This document shows positions 24,965-35,100 of a stretch of 64,000 nt of DNA, one piece after another; the stretch's first letter is position 1, and every line of letters starts with the position of its first letter. Source of the stretch: DSWT01 sp035373625 (GTDB taxonomy: Bacteria; Chloroflexota; Anaerolineae; B4-G1; SLSP01); the NCBI GenBank assembly GCA_035373625.1, contig DAOSNS010000012.1:1-64000 (forward strand), written 5' to 3'. Under the pieces are notes generated by a model that was given only the letters and a program-made list of their open reading frames with translations, made no database searches and was not told the origin of the DNA. Position numbers and translations under genes: made by a program.

Positions 24965-27885
24965 TGTTCCACCTCCGAAGACGTCTCCGATTTACGATCG
25001 GCGATTCGTGATTTGCGATTTGGGGCTTCCAATTCCATAGGCCGCTCGTTGCGACGGTACAGGCTCACAGCCCCACCCAACGTCAGCAAAGCCAACAGGG
25101 CGACGCCGTAGTTGATGATTTCCCAGAACGATTGTGTCCCCTCATCCAGCGACTTCAAGATGCGGCTGGCGCTACCGCGCGCCTGAATGCTCAGCAGTTC
25201 CACGTCTTCGGTGGCCCAGGCGACGGCATTCTTGATGAATTGCAGCGAGTTGAGATAGCGATCCTGTGTCAACACACTGGAGATCTCAAAAACGGTGTCG
25301 TCCAGGAATTCGTTGCTGCCGATGATTAACAGGCGAGCCGTCTCCGGCGAAACCTCGATCGTGCCGGTTCCCATCGCGGATGTGGCATTTTCTCCTGTGA
25401 TAGCCTCCGTCGCTTCCAGCGGAGAAGGTTTACCGGCGAAATAGCTGTTGAACGTCCCCTGCACGGCAACCGCCAGGGTGAACACTTGTGTCGCCGTCGG
25501 CTGCGCGAAACCGGTCTGTGGATAGAGATCGAAGTCAGGCTGGATATTGCTCCCACTCTGGAACCACGCCTTGGGCGACGAAGACAAAATCACCTCGACC
25601 TTGCGCCCCGCATTTTTCTCCTGGCTGACCGTAATGGGCGAGGTCCAGTTCAACGTGATGGCAGGCAGATTGGCAACCAGCGAATGGTTCTTCGCCATAC
25701 CCGAAGGCCGAACATCCACAAAGTAAGGATAATCCAGGGCCTGATATTCCTGCACCTGATAATTGCCCACCTGACGGACTACCGGCAAGGGGAATGGCTC
25801 GTTCTGCGAATCGAGCACCAGGCCCTGCGCCACAGTAAAGCCGTAATGCTCCAACAGCCCCGCAACGCCATCGGTAATCGCGCGACCGGTGAGGTTGCCG
25901 GTGTACGGGTCCTGAATGAGCGCGGTGTTGCCCGCGGCCAGAATGACCGTGCCGCCGCGCATCAAGTACTGGTCAATGGCATACAGCTCCTTGTCGGTAA
26001 AGCCCTGCGGCGCGATGACGAGCAGGACATCCACATCTGGATCAACGACGCCGGTGCTGAGGTCAATATCGCGCACCTCATACTCCTGGCGCAACGTCTC
26101 GCGCACCTTGCTCCACGTTGAGAGAGGGCGCACCGTCTGTCCGTAGATGTTTTGGGTGGGCGTTTCGGACGGCGACCAAATCCCTACTACCTTGAGGAAG
26201 CCGCTGGACATGCGCTTGAGTGCCGCCTCGATAGCGCCGCGGACATCGGCCTCGCTCATCTCACCGGAAGGATAGATGACATTCCCCTTATCGCCCATTT
26301 GCAAGACCATGTGCATGTAGTACACATCATTGGTGAACAGAGAGGCCGCAAAGGGCTGAATTTTGTAAGTGTCGTAGAGCTGCTGTGGCGTCATCGGGCT
26401 ATCGGCCTGGGTGGGATCCACGACGGTATAGGTGAATTTACCGTTGGATTTGGCAGCAATCTCTTGCGCCACTTTCTCGATGGTCGCCGGCGCTTCGGAG
26501 AGCCATTCCGGCAAGGTGTTGGGCGTGAGATAGACGGTCATCTTCACAGGATCGTTGAGCGACGCCAGCACCGTATCCACGCTCTGGAACCCGTAGACGG
26601 TCTTCTTGATGGTGCTGGTGAGATCGTACTCCAGGTTGCGCAGGCGAACATCATACCCCCCCTCATTCTTCGGCTGTACCTCGATCAGATTGCTGAAATT
26701 CAGAACCGCGCTTTGATCGCCGTACTGAATCAGAATATCGAAATAAGAGTTGAGGATCGAGGCTTCATAACGTCCGGCGACCTGGAAGGGCGTGGGTTTG
26801 ATACCGTAGACTTTGTTGGCTTCGGCCTCTTTCTCCGGTTCCTTCGCCGGATCAATGATTTCCACCTGCACTTTGCCGCGCGAAGCGATGGCGTATTCTC
26901 TCAGCATATCGCGCACGGTGGGCACCAGCGGGGCCAGCAAGGGATGGGTGCGCTCACTGAAATAGCCCCGGATGAGCAAAGGTTCTTGCAGGCCACGCAG
27001 TAGCTCGCGGGTGGCTTTGGAGAGGGTGTATTCTCGATATTCCGTCAGGTCCACGCGCAGATTGTTGAGCGGGTAGACCCACACATTCGCCACCAGCAGG
27101 TTCAGGATGAGCAGCGCCGAGGTCAGCGCCAGGCCGCGCCGCTTGGTGAGGGTACGTTCGCCCGTGCTCCACCCTTTCGCCTTGAGCGAGATGACGTTGA
27201 GCACGAGGAAGATGCCGGCCAGGGTGACGTAGTAGAGCAGATCGCGCAGGTCAATGACGCCGCGCTGAATGCTCTCGAAGCGGCTCCCCGCGCCGATGGC
27301 CCGCAGCACTTCACCCACAGCATTGCCGGTGAAGTTGGTCACGCCGGATGACCCGACGAGGTAGAACAGACCACACAGCAATACCGTTGAGAGCAACGCC
27401 ACAATCTGATTGTCGGTGCGCGACGAGACAAACAAACCGATAGCGGCGTAAGCTGCCGCAAGCAAGATGGCGGCCAGATAACCGCCGATCACCGGACCCC
27501 AGTCCAGATTACCGAGCACGGCAACGGTGATGGGCAAGAAAAAGGTGAGGGCCAACGCGATACCGATCAGCGCAACCACCGCCAGGAATTTACCAAGCAC
27601 CAGTTGGGTGGTCGAGACCGGCAGGGTCAACAGGATTTCCATGGTGCCGGAACGTTGCTCCTCGCTCCATTGACGCATGGTCAACGCCGCCGCGATGAAG
27701 ATCATCAGCATCGGCAGACGGCGGAAGAGCGGGCGCACATCGGCGATGCCACGCGCGAAGAACGTATCCACCCAGAAGAACGAGAACAACGTCGCTATCA
27801 GGAACGCGCCGATGAAGATCATGGCCATCGGCGAGCCGAAATAGCCGCGCAATTCTTTGCGGGTAATCGTCAGGATCTGTTTCAT
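24961..27885 (-). CDS. GldF-GldG-type fused ABC transporter permease
   Basis: The 974-residue protein begins with an ABC-2 permease of six or so membrane segments (KELRGYFGSPMAMIFIGAFL, TMRQWSEEQRSGTMEILLTL, residues 1-240). A further segment around residue 265 leads into a large GldG-like extracytoplasmic region (NLRVDLTEYREYTLSKATRE and VQVEIIDP, then the DVDVLLVIAPQGFTDKELYA glutamine-amidotransferase-like fold). A final membrane segment near 935 is followed by a charged tail. In Bacteroidetes GldF and GldG are separate; in this kind of bacterium they are one chain. It works with the ATPase at 27882 and DUF4340 protein at 23981, with four-base overlaps at both ends. The substrate is unknown. 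Confidence 0.85.
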   Translation of the reverse strand: MKQILTITRKELRGYFGSPMAMIFIGAFLIATLFSFFWVDTFFARGIADVRPLFRRLPMLMIFIAAALTMRQWSEEQRSGTMEILLTLPVSTTQLVLGKFLAVVALIGIALALTFFLPITVAVLGNLDWGPVIGGYLAAILLAAAYAAIGLFVSSRTDNQIVALLSTVLLCGLFYLVGSSGVTNFTGNAVGEVLRAIGAGSRFESIQRGVIDLRDLLYYVTLAGIFLVLNVISLKAKGWSTGERTLTKRRGLALTSALLILNLLVANVWVYPLNNLRVDLTEYREYTLSKATRELLRGLQEPLLIRGYFSERTHPLLAPLVPTVRDMLREYAIASRGKVQVEIIDPAKEPEKEAEANKVYGIKPTPFQVAGRYEASILNSYFDILIQYGDQSAVLNFSNLIEVQPKNEGGYDVRLRNLEYDLTSTIKKTVYGFQSVDTVLASLNDPVKMTVYLTPNTLPEWLSEAPATIEKVAQEIAAKSNGKFTYTVVDPTQADSPMTPQQLYDTYKIQPFAASLFTNDVYYMHMVLQMGDKGNVIYPSGEMSEADVRGAIEAALKRMSSGFLKVVGIWSPSETPTQNIYGQTVRPLSTWSKVRETLRQEYEVRDIDLSTGVVDPDVDVLLVIAPQGFTDKELYAIDQYLMRGGTVILAAGNTALIQDPYTGNLTGRAITDGVAGLLEHYGFTVAQGLVLDSQNEPFPLPVVRQVGNYQVQEYQALDYPYFVDVRPSGMAKNHSLVANLPAITLNWTSPITVSQEKNAGRKVEVILSSSPKAWFQSGSNIQPDFDLYPQTGFAQPTATQVFTLAVAVQGTFNSYFAGKPSPLEATEAITGENATSAMGTGTIEVSPETARLLIIGSNEFLDDTVFEISSVLTQDRYLNSLQFIKNAVAWATEDVELLSIQARGSASRILKSLDEGTQSFWEIINYGVALLALLTLGGAVSLYRRNERPMELEAPNRKSRIADRKSETSSEVEQ

Positions 27886-28832
27886 TGCGCCACCTCCGCA
27901 GTTGCGAGTTCATTGAAGACGGTTTCAAGGGTGCGCACATCACGGCGCAATTCGCGCACCGGCCAGTTGTGCTCGCGCGCCAGGTTGTAGATGGCAGGGC
28001 ACAGGTCGTTGGCGACCGGCGGACGGTCCTTTGCCGTTCGCCCAAGCACGCGGTAGGCCGGGAAGCCGTCGTGGCTCTTGAACACTCCCACACCCTGGAC
28101 TTGAGGCAGATGTTTAAGCGTCTCGGGAACCTCGGGCACACGTTGATCGAGCACCAAAATGGCGTCGGACGTGGCCTCGAGTTCAGAGAGACGCGCATCG
28201 GCCTTAACCTGCCCGTTGATGAGGATGATGACGCGGTCACAGAGCGCTTCGACTTCGGAGAGGATGTGTGTGGAGAACAGGACCGTGCTGTGTTCGGCCA
28301 GGCGGCGGATCAGGTTGCGCGTCTCGACGATCTGCGTGGGGTCGAGGCCCACGGTAGGCTCATCGAGAATGAGCAAGCGCGGCCTGTGCAGGATGGCCTG
28401 TGCCAATCCCACGCGCTGCCGGTACCCCTTGCTCAACTGACCGATGGGGCGGGTGAGGTGATCCTGCAAGCCTGTGGCGTAAATGGCCTCGGAAAGCAAA
28501 TGCGGTTGTTGTTCCACGGGGATCTGCCGCAGGTCGGCCATCATCTTGAGATAGGCCTGCACCGACAGTTCGGGGTACAGCGGTGCGGTTTCCGGCAGGT
28601 AGCCGATCTGCGCCTGCACCTCGCGGGTGTGTTCGAGCACATCCAGGCCGTTGACCAGGACCGTCCCCGCATCGGGCTGCAGGTAGCCGGTAAGGATTTT
28701 GATGATGGTTGTTTTGCCGGCGCCGTTGGGCCCCAGCAACCCCACAATTTCGCCGGCAGCGATACTGAAAGAAACATCTCTTAGAGCTTCGATAGGTCCG
28801 TACGATTTAGACAGATGAGAGACATCAATCAT
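27882..28832 (-). CDS. ABC transporter ATPase (GldA/CcmA type)
   Basis: The 316-residue protein has Walker A GPNGAGKTT (about residues 35-43), signature LSKGYRQRVGLAQAI, Walker B LLILDEPTVGLDP and a switch His in FSTHILSEVE. The 90-residue tail (VPEVPETLKHLPQVQGVGVF) is the C-terminal domain common in ABC-2 exporters. It energises the fused permease encoded next, with which it overlaps by four bases. The ATG is at 28832. Upstream on the same strand are a promoter and a leader with a strong hairpin. Confidence 0.9.
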   Translation of the reverse strand: MIDVSHLSKSYGPIEALRDVSFSIAAGEIVGLLGPNGAGKTTIIKILTGYLQPDAGTVLVNGLDVLEHTREVQAQIGYLPETAPLYPELSVQAYLKMMADLRQIPVEQQPHLLSEAIYATGLQDHLTRPIGQLSKGYRQRVGLAQAILHRPRLLILDEPTVGLDPTQIVETRNLIRRLAEHSTVLFSTHILSEVEALCDRVIILINGQVKADARLSELEATSDAILVLDQRVPEVPETLKHLPQVQGVGVFKSHDGFPAYRVLGRTAKDRPPVANDLCPAIYNLAREHNWPVRELRRDVRTLETVFNELATAEVAQ

Positions 28833-28879
28833 AGATTCGTCCTCCTTGCGAATAACGAGTTACGAATTACGAGTTGTTG

Positions 28880-29009
28880 GCCTGACGTGAAAAAGAGCAA
28901 AGCCGGTCGCGGATAACCCCGCGTCTAAGCTTCGCTCTTTCATCTCCAGTCCTCGGTATCAGGCGGCGCGAGACGCATATAATAGTAATAAATGTAAAAG
29001 AATTGTCAA
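28880..29009 (-). promoter_or_regulatory. Promoter and structured leader of ABC operon
   Basis: On the minus strand TTGACA (29004-29009) and TACTAT (28982-28987) are 16 bases apart. The transcript would then contain GCCTGA/TCAGGC closing arms (28959-28964 with 28880-28885). A 12-bp stem follows, AAAGAGCGAAGC paired to GCTTTGCTCTTT with one mismatch, with an inner CGCGG stem, and then TTTTTC. The strong stem plus T-run looks like a terminator inside the leader, so attenuation is possible. I could not match it to a known riboswitch class. Confidence 0.45.
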
Positions 29010-29030
29010 GGTCATGCCTTGCAAGAGGTA

Positions 29031-29150
29031 GGGTCTTTTTATCATTCTCGTTACAATGACTTCAACGGCCTTCGAGTGGATCGCCAGATCCGCGTTTCTC
29101 GTTAAAAACGGGGAACTGGCGTTCTCCTCGGAGCAAGCATGATAAAGCCC
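29031..29150 (-). mobile_element. Miniature inverted-repeat element, copy 1
   Basis: The 120-bp stretch has terminal inverted repeats: GGGTCTTTTTATCATTCTCG on the left and GATAAAGCCC on the right. It is the reverse complement of copies 2 and 3, sharing ACGCGGATCTGGCGATCC and AACGCCAGTTCCCCG inside. No coding capacity is visible. The flanks (TTGCAAGAGGTA and TACTGCAAGGAG) match only weakly as direct repeats. Confidence 0.7.
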
Positions 29151-29318
29151 TACTGCAAGGAGCCGCTCACCCTGAAACTGAGCCGCACCCTGTAGAATAA
29201 CACACCTGTCCCATTACGTCCTTAACGAAAACTGTGGGGAATCTTAAGAAAAGCTTAAGCGATTTTAGATTTTGGGTTCCCGATTCCCTCGTTCTCCGTT
29301 CCCTGTATTTCTAATCTT

Positions 29319-29342
29319 ATTCTAATGTATGCCGATTAGAAT
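29319..29342. promoter_or_regulatory. Inverted repeat upstream of htpG
   Basis: ATTCTAAT and ATTAGAAT form exact 8-bp arms with an 8-base spacer, 60 bases before the htpG ATG. This is neither CIRCE (TTAGCACTC) nor HAIR (CTTGAGT), so an unidentified regulator may bind here. A second small palindrome pair, CTTAAG at 29243 and 29254, lies farther upstream. Confidence 0.4.
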
Positions 29343-29401
29343 ATCATGGAGTAGCGACACAACAACGCGCCAACGTTCAAACGATTTTTAAGGAGGTGCT
29401 C

Positions 29402-31264
29402 ATGGAATCTCTGGAATTCAAAGCTGAAGTTCAACAATTGTTACATATCCTTTCGCACTCGCTCTACACGGAACGGGAGATTTTCTTGCGCGAGTTGATC
29501 TCGAACGCCTCGGATGCGTTGAATCGTGTGCAATTCGAGATGCTCACCAACCATAATGTGCTCGATCCCGATGCCGAGCTGGCCATCCGCATAGATTTCG
29601 ATGCCGAGGCTAAGACGTTGACGGTCTCCGATACCGGCATCGGCATGACGCGCGAAGAACTTATCGAAAACCTGGGGACCATTGCCCATTCCGGCGCGAT
29701 GGCCTTCCTCAAGAAGTTGGAGGCCGAACAGCGTCTCGGCGACATCATCGGTCAATTCGGCGTGGGATTTTACTCCGTCTTTATGGTCGCCGATAAGGTC
29801 ACGGTCACATCGCGCTCCTATCTGCCAGAAGCGCAGGCATGGACGTGGTCCTCGTGTGGCGACAACACCTACACCATCAGCCCGGCCGAGAAAAAAGAAC
29901 GCGGGACGACGATCGAGATCGCGCTCAAAGAAGACGCCGCCGAGTTCGCTTCAGAATGGCGTTTGGAGCAGATCATCAAGAAACATTCTAACTACATCTC
30001 ATTCCCTATCTACGTGAAAGATAAGATCGTCAACCAGCAGACGGCATTGTGGCGCAAATCGCCAAACGAAATCACTGCCGAGGAGTATGCCGAGTTTTAT
30101 CGCCAGCTCACCCTGGACTACGAGAAACCGCTGCTGCACCTGCACATCGTCACCGATGCGCCCGTGGACATCCGCAGTGTGCTTTACGTGCCGCGCAGCC
30201 GTGAACACGGCATCTTCCGCCTGCGCACCGACTATGGGTTGAGACTCTACTCGCGGAAGGTGCTCATCCAGGAAAACAACAAGGACATGCTGCCGGAATA
30301 CCTGCGTTTCATCGAAGGGGTGGTGGATTCGGCGGATATTCCTCTCAACGTGGCGCGCGAGTCGGTGCAAAGCTCACGTGCCATGGGGCACATCAAGAAG
30401 GCGCTGCGCGGACGGGTGCTCAAGGCCCTCAAGGAATTGGGGGACGAGAAACCGGACGATTACAAAATCTTCTGGGAAGCGTTCGGCGCTTTCATTAAAG
30501 AGGGCGTGGCGACCGATTTCGGCGGGCGCGATGATTTGTTGCCCTTGTTGCGTTTCCCCACGTCGAAGTCCAACGGCGCCCTCATCGCGTTGAGCGAGTA
30601 TGTCGCCCGCATGCGCGAGGGGCAGACCGCCATCTATTACATCCTCGGCGACGATCTCAATACCGTCGCCCGCAGCCCGCATCTGGACGCCTTCAAGGCG
30701 CGCGATCTCGAAGTGCTCTACCTTGTGGATCCGTTGGATGCCTTCATGGTGCAAAGCCTGCGGGAGTACGAAGGGAAACCATTGAAGAACGTGGATGATC
30801 CCGACCTGCAATTGCCGGACGTGGCCGAAGACCAATCCGACCGGGAAACCGCTGCCGAATTGCCGGCCGAAGTGTTCGGCAAGCTGCTCCTGCGCTTTAA
30901 GAATGTCCTCGGCGAGCGGATCAAGGATGTCCGCGAGTCGAAGGTACTCAAAGATAGCCCGTGCCGCCTGGTCTCGCCCGACAGCGGCCCGGAGCGTGAG
31001 ATGCAGCGCGTGCGCCGGTTGATCGAGCAAGATTACGAGGTGCCGTTGAAGATCATCGAAATCAACCGTAGCCATCCGCTGATCCAAAACCTGGCCCGAC
31101 TGGTCGAGACACAGTTCGCCAATCCGCTGATTGACACGACCATCGAGCAACTCTATGAAAACCTGCTGTTGCTCGAAGGGTTACATCCCAATCCCGCGCA
31201 GATGGTGCCGCGGATTCAGACACTGCTCGAACAGGCCGTTGCCACCTCGGCGCAACAGGCATAG
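29402..31264 (+). CDS. htpG: Chaperone protein HtpG (Hsp90)
   Basis: The 620-residue protein is a full-length bacterial Hsp90. The N-terminal ATPase has EIFLRELISNASDALNRVQF, DTGIGMTREELI, and GQFGVGFYSVFMVAD. The middle domain has RSVLYVPRSREHGIF and GVVDSADIPLNVARE with the catalytic-loop Arg. The C-terminal dimerisation region includes EINRSHPLIQNL. It folds and stabilises cytosolic client proteins, especially under heat stress. ATG 29402 follows AAGGAGGTGCTC; a GTG at 29396 lies within the ribosome site. It stands alone, with an inverted repeat upstream that may serve heat-shock control. Confidence 0.95.
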   Translation: MESLEFKAEVQQLLHILSHSLYTEREIFLRELISNASDALNRVQFEMLTNHNVLDPDAELAIRIDFDAEAKTLTVSDTGIGMTREELIENLGTIAHSGAMAFLKKLEAEQRLGDIIGQFGVGFYSVFMVADKVTVTSRSYLPEAQAWTWSSCGDNTYTISPAEKKERGTTIEIALKEDAAEFASEWRLEQIIKKHSNYISFPIYVKDKIVNQQTALWRKSPNEITAEEYAEFYRQLTLDYEKPLLHLHIVTDAPVDIRSVLYVPRSREHGIFRLRTDYGLRLYSRKVLIQENNKDMLPEYLRFIEGVVDSADIPLNVARESVQSSRAMGHIKKALRGRVLKALKELGDEKPDDYKIFWEAFGAFIKEGVATDFGGRDDLLPLLRFPTSKSNGALIALSEYVARMREGQTAIYYILGDDLNTVARSPHLDAFKARDLEVLYLVDPLDAFMVQSLREYEGKPLKNVDDPDLQLPDVAEDQSDRETAAELPAEVFGKLLLRFKNVLGERIKDVRESKVLKDSPCRLVSPDSGPEREMQRVRRLIEQDYEVPLKIIEINRSHPLIQNLARLVETQFANPLIDTTIEQLYENLLLLEGLHPNPAQMVPRIQTLLEQAVATSAQQA

Positions 31265-31327
31265 GGCTTATCGCATTTGGCCGCTTCCGACAACTGAATA
31301 CGCCCTGAAGGCCGGGGAAAGATGGGT

Positions 31328-31358
31328 TTTTGTGGCGGGGCTTCGCCCCGCCACAAAA
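31328..31358. terminator. Strong hairpin after htpG
   Basis: TTTTGTGGCGGGGC and its exact complement form a 14-bp stem with a 3-base loop, 64 bases after the htpG stop. It has no T-run on the plus strand but a perfect stem. It may be a bidirectional terminator or a REP-like palindrome. Confidence 0.5.
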
Positions 31359-31527
31359 GTCCTTCCTAAAGACACCGCTTTAGCGGCACAACAGACATCA
31401 CGACGGAACAAAGTTCCCCAAATGCGCCAGCCCTAGCAACAGGTATAGGATTTTTATAATCTTTGAAGTATAATGCACATATCAAGTAACGCGGAATTTT
31501 GATGACTCAGGTGGGCAAGGGAAACGG

Positions 31528-31818
31528 ATGCGCCGTGTCGTGTCACTCAGTCTGATAAGCATGATTGTGCTGCTCATTGCTATGGCGGGACTGCTGTTCT
31601 ATATCGCTGTGCACCTGCCAAAAGGTAATGCGGTCAGCACGGACATAGGCGCATTGGCGACACTCCCTAATCCACAACCCCAACAACAGACCACACCATC
31701 CGAACCGGTGAGCACTCCCATACGCCTGATTTTCATCGTATCGGTCCTGATCGTGTTTGTGTCCGCAGCCCTGATGTTGTTTCGGTTGATCAGTAAGCAT
31801 TTTTTCAAAGAGGAGTGA
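31528..31818 (+). CDS. Small two-helix membrane protein
   Basis: The 96-residue protein has two clear membrane segments (LSLISMIVLLIAMAGLLFYI at 7-26 and LIFIVSVLIVFVSAALMLF near 67-85), joined by a proline/glutamine-rich loop (PNPQPQQQTTPSEP). No family is recognised. The ATG at 31528 follows AAGGGAAACGG. Upstream at 31456-31474 there are two TATAAT boxes that could serve as -10 elements. Confidence 0.55.
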   Translation: MRRVVSLSLISMIVLLIAMAGLLFYIAVHLPKGNAVSTDIGALATLPNPQPQQQTTPSEPVSTPIRLIFIVSVLIVFVSAALMLFRLISKHFFKEE

Positions 31819-31835
31819 TATTTTGGGAGGTAGGG

Positions 31836-31937
31836 ATGAAAACCAAGCAGGCAAAGGTTGCACGGATTGCTTTTACTGTGATCACCATCATTTTGCTTCT
31901 GAGTATGATCTTGAGCATTCTCATCACCATCCGCTGA
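31836..31937 (+). CDS. 33-residue single-helix membrane peptide
   Basis: ATG 31836 has a good GGGAGGTAGGG site directly upstream. It encodes a 33-residue peptide with a basic N-terminus (MKTKQAKVARIAF) followed by one long hydrophobic helix (VITIILLLSMILSILITI). It starts 17 bases after the previous membrane protein, so the two are probably cotranscribed. The function is unknown. Confidence 0.5.
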   Translation: MKTKQAKVARIAFTVITIILLLSMILSILITIR

Positions 31938-32120
31938 AAAACCGGACTTCATGATGAACCGGCAATTGACCGACAGATGGACGAAAGAGGTCAACGGATG
32001 GAACAGATTTCGACGGATTTTTGGGGTCTTTAGTTCACAAGGTCGGTGGGGTGAGGTAACCGCTTGTGCTACAATTGAACGTGCTAACGTTCAAACGTTC
32101 AAACGCTTTTCGGAGGAACC

Positions 32121-35100
32121 ATGATGAACCACGACCATGCTCTGCGAGAATTCCACGTTTCGCGCCAGGCGCGTGAGACCTACAAGTTCGATGAATCCCT
32201 GTTTACGCTAAGTGGCAATGTCATTTTTGCCAACTTCCATGCCGCGCGTCTCTTCGCCCAGAAGATGAACGAAAAGCGCGACCTCATCAATTTCCCGGAA
32301 CGCGCCGTGCGCGCCGGACAGATCAATGCGATGGGGTTGATTGACGAGATCCTGCACGCCGTCGTCCGCGAATACTGCGAGCAGTGCAAGCCTACCGCCC
32401 TGGCCGAAGCCCTGGCTTACGTCGAGGCAGAGCTTGGCGCGGACCGTGTAGAGGTCGCGCTGCGCGCTTTCACCGAGCAGTTCCCGCCCCTGGCCGTCCA
32501 CCGCCGCGAAATGACGGTGGCCGAATATCTGGCGGGTGCAACCGGCGACACGCCCCACCGCCAGGTGGCCCTTGAAGAGCTGCTGATGCTGTGGCTGGCG
32601 AACGACAATCCGGCTTTCGCGCCTTTCCTGGAGCTTTTCGACGACAGCGATCTGGAAAAATTTACCGCCTACACGCAGGTCATCGCCCGGCTGGATGATT
32701 TTTTCCGCACGCAACCGCCTTTCGGGCCGGATCACCAGCCACTCATCGAGATGTTGCGCACGCCGGCGCGCAAATTCCCCCATTCCCTGGAGGCTCAATT
32801 AGAGTTCATCCGCACCCACTGGGCGCCGCTGCTGGGCAAATATCTCTACCGCGTCCTCAGCAGCCTGGATCTGCTGGCCGAGGAGCAAAAGCCGTTCTTT
32901 GGCTTCGGGCCTGGTCCGGTGAAGCCCTACGAGTTCGCCGGCCTGGAGGTGGAGCCGGAACGCTTTAGCCCCGACAGTGCCTGGATGCCCCGCCTGGTGC
33001 TCATCGCCAAAAATACCTATGTGTGGCTGGATCAACTGTCCAAAAAGTACCAGCGTCCCATCGTCCATCTCGATCAAGTGCCGGACGAGGAACTGGATAC
33101 CCTGGCGCGCTGGGGAATGAGCGGCCTGTGGTTGATCGGCCTGTGGCAGCGCAGTACCGCGTCGCAACGGATCAAACAAATGATGGGCAACCCGGAAGCG
33201 GTGGCCTCGGCTTACTCACTGGAAGATTACCGTATCGCCGACGACCTGGGCGGAGAAGCCGCCTATGAAGACCTCAAAGCGCGTGCCTGGCGGCGCGGCA
33301 TCCGCATGGCGAGCGATATGGTGCCCAACCACATGGGCATTGATTCCACGTGGGTGATGGAGCACCCGGATTGGTTCATCAGCCTGCCGTACAGCCCCTT
33401 CCCTACGTACACGTTCAACGGGCCGAACCTGAGCCACAACCCGCGCGTGGGCATTTACCTTGAGGATCATTACTACAATCGCACCGACGCCGCCGTGGTC
33501 TTTAAGCGTGTGGATCACTGGACCGGCGACACGCGCTACATCTATCACGGCAACGACGGGACGAGCATGCCGTGGAACGATACGGCGCAGCTCAACTACC
33601 TCAAGCCCGAAGTGCGCGAGGCCGTCATCCAGACGATCCTGCACGTGGCACGGCGCTCGCCCGTCATCCGCTTCGACGCGGCCATGACGCTGACCAAGAA
33701 ACACTATCAGCGCCTCTGGTTCCCGGAACCAGGCACCGGCGGCGATATCGCCTCACGTGCGGACTTTGGGATGACCAAAGCGGAATTCGACGCGGCCATG
33801 CCCCAGGAGTTCTGGCGCGAAGTGGTGGATCGTGTGGCCCAGGAAGCCCCCGACACCTTGTTGCTCGCCGAAGCGTTCTGGCTGATGGAAGGCTACTTCG
33901 TGCGCACGTTGGGGATGCACCGCGTCTATAATAGCGCGTTTATGAATATGATGCGCGACGAGAAGAACGCCGAATACCGCCAGCTCATCAAGAACACGCT
34001 GGATTTCGATCCACAAATCCTCAAACGCTATGTGAACTTTATGAACAACCCCGACGAGCGCACTGCCGTGGATCAGTTCGGCAAGGGCGACAAGTATTTC
34101 GGCATTTGCACGGTCATGGCGACGTTGCCGGGGCTGCCGATGTTCGGGCACGGGCAGGTGGAAGGGTACGCCGAAAAATACGGCATGGAGTTCCGTCGCG
34201 CCTACTGGGACGAAGTCCCCGACGCTTACATGGTGCAGCGTCATGAGCGGCAAATCTTCCCCCTGCTGCACCGCCGCGCGCTCTTCGCCGAGGTGGAACA
34301 CTTCCGGCTGTATGACTTCGTCACGCCGGAGGGCTATGTGGACGAGAACGTTTTCGCCTACTCCAATCGCATGGGGCACGAGCGTTCGCTGGTGCTGTAT
34401 CACAACCGCTACGCCGAGACGCGCGGGTGGGCACGTATGTCGGTCGCTTACGTGGTGAAAGACGAAACCGGCGATAAGAAACTGGTGCAGCAATCCCTCG
34501 CCGAAGGGCTGCAAATCCCCAATGACCCGGACGTGTACCTGATTTTCCGTGATGCCGTCTCCGGCCTGGAATATATCCGCAACTGCCGCGAGCTGGTCGA
34601 AAACGGGCTGTATGCCGAATTGCATGCCTATCAGGTTCACGTGTTCCTCGATTTTCGTGAAGTCCGCGATAACGAGTGGCGACAATACGCGCAGTTGACC
34701 GCTTACCTCAACGGACGCGGGGTGGCCAGCATTGACGAGACGCTCAAGGAACTGTTCCTGGCGCCGGTCCATGCGCCGTTCCGCATGCTGGTGAGCGCAC
34801 CGGCCTTCCGCTGGCTGCTCACGGCTCGCATCACCGATCCGGAAACCGTGCCGGATGAGAACATCCTGAGCCAGGTCCGGCAAAAGATGCTGGATTTGCT
34901 GAACGCCGTCAAGGCCGTCGCGCAGGCCGAAGGCGAGGCCGCGCCTGTGGCGGACGAGGTGTGCGCGAAGCTGGAAACCATCCTGTCCCTGCCGCTTATC
35001 CTCGACAAACTGGCCCCGGCGCCTGCAGACGAGACCTACCAGGCGGCAACGGCCTATGTGCTCAAAGCGTGGAAGATGGCGGCGCCGGTCACGTGGGGCA

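Noticed and set aside
28880..28964. T-box riboswitch
   Set aside because: The UGGNACCGCG antiterminator sequence is not present in either strand, and the downstream genes are not aminoacyl-tRNA synthetases or amino-acid genes.
29240..29400. CIRCE or HAIR heat-shock operator
   Set aside because: No TTAGCACTC/GAGTGCTAA or CTTGAGT/ACTCAAG arms; only the different ATTCTAAT palindrome is found.
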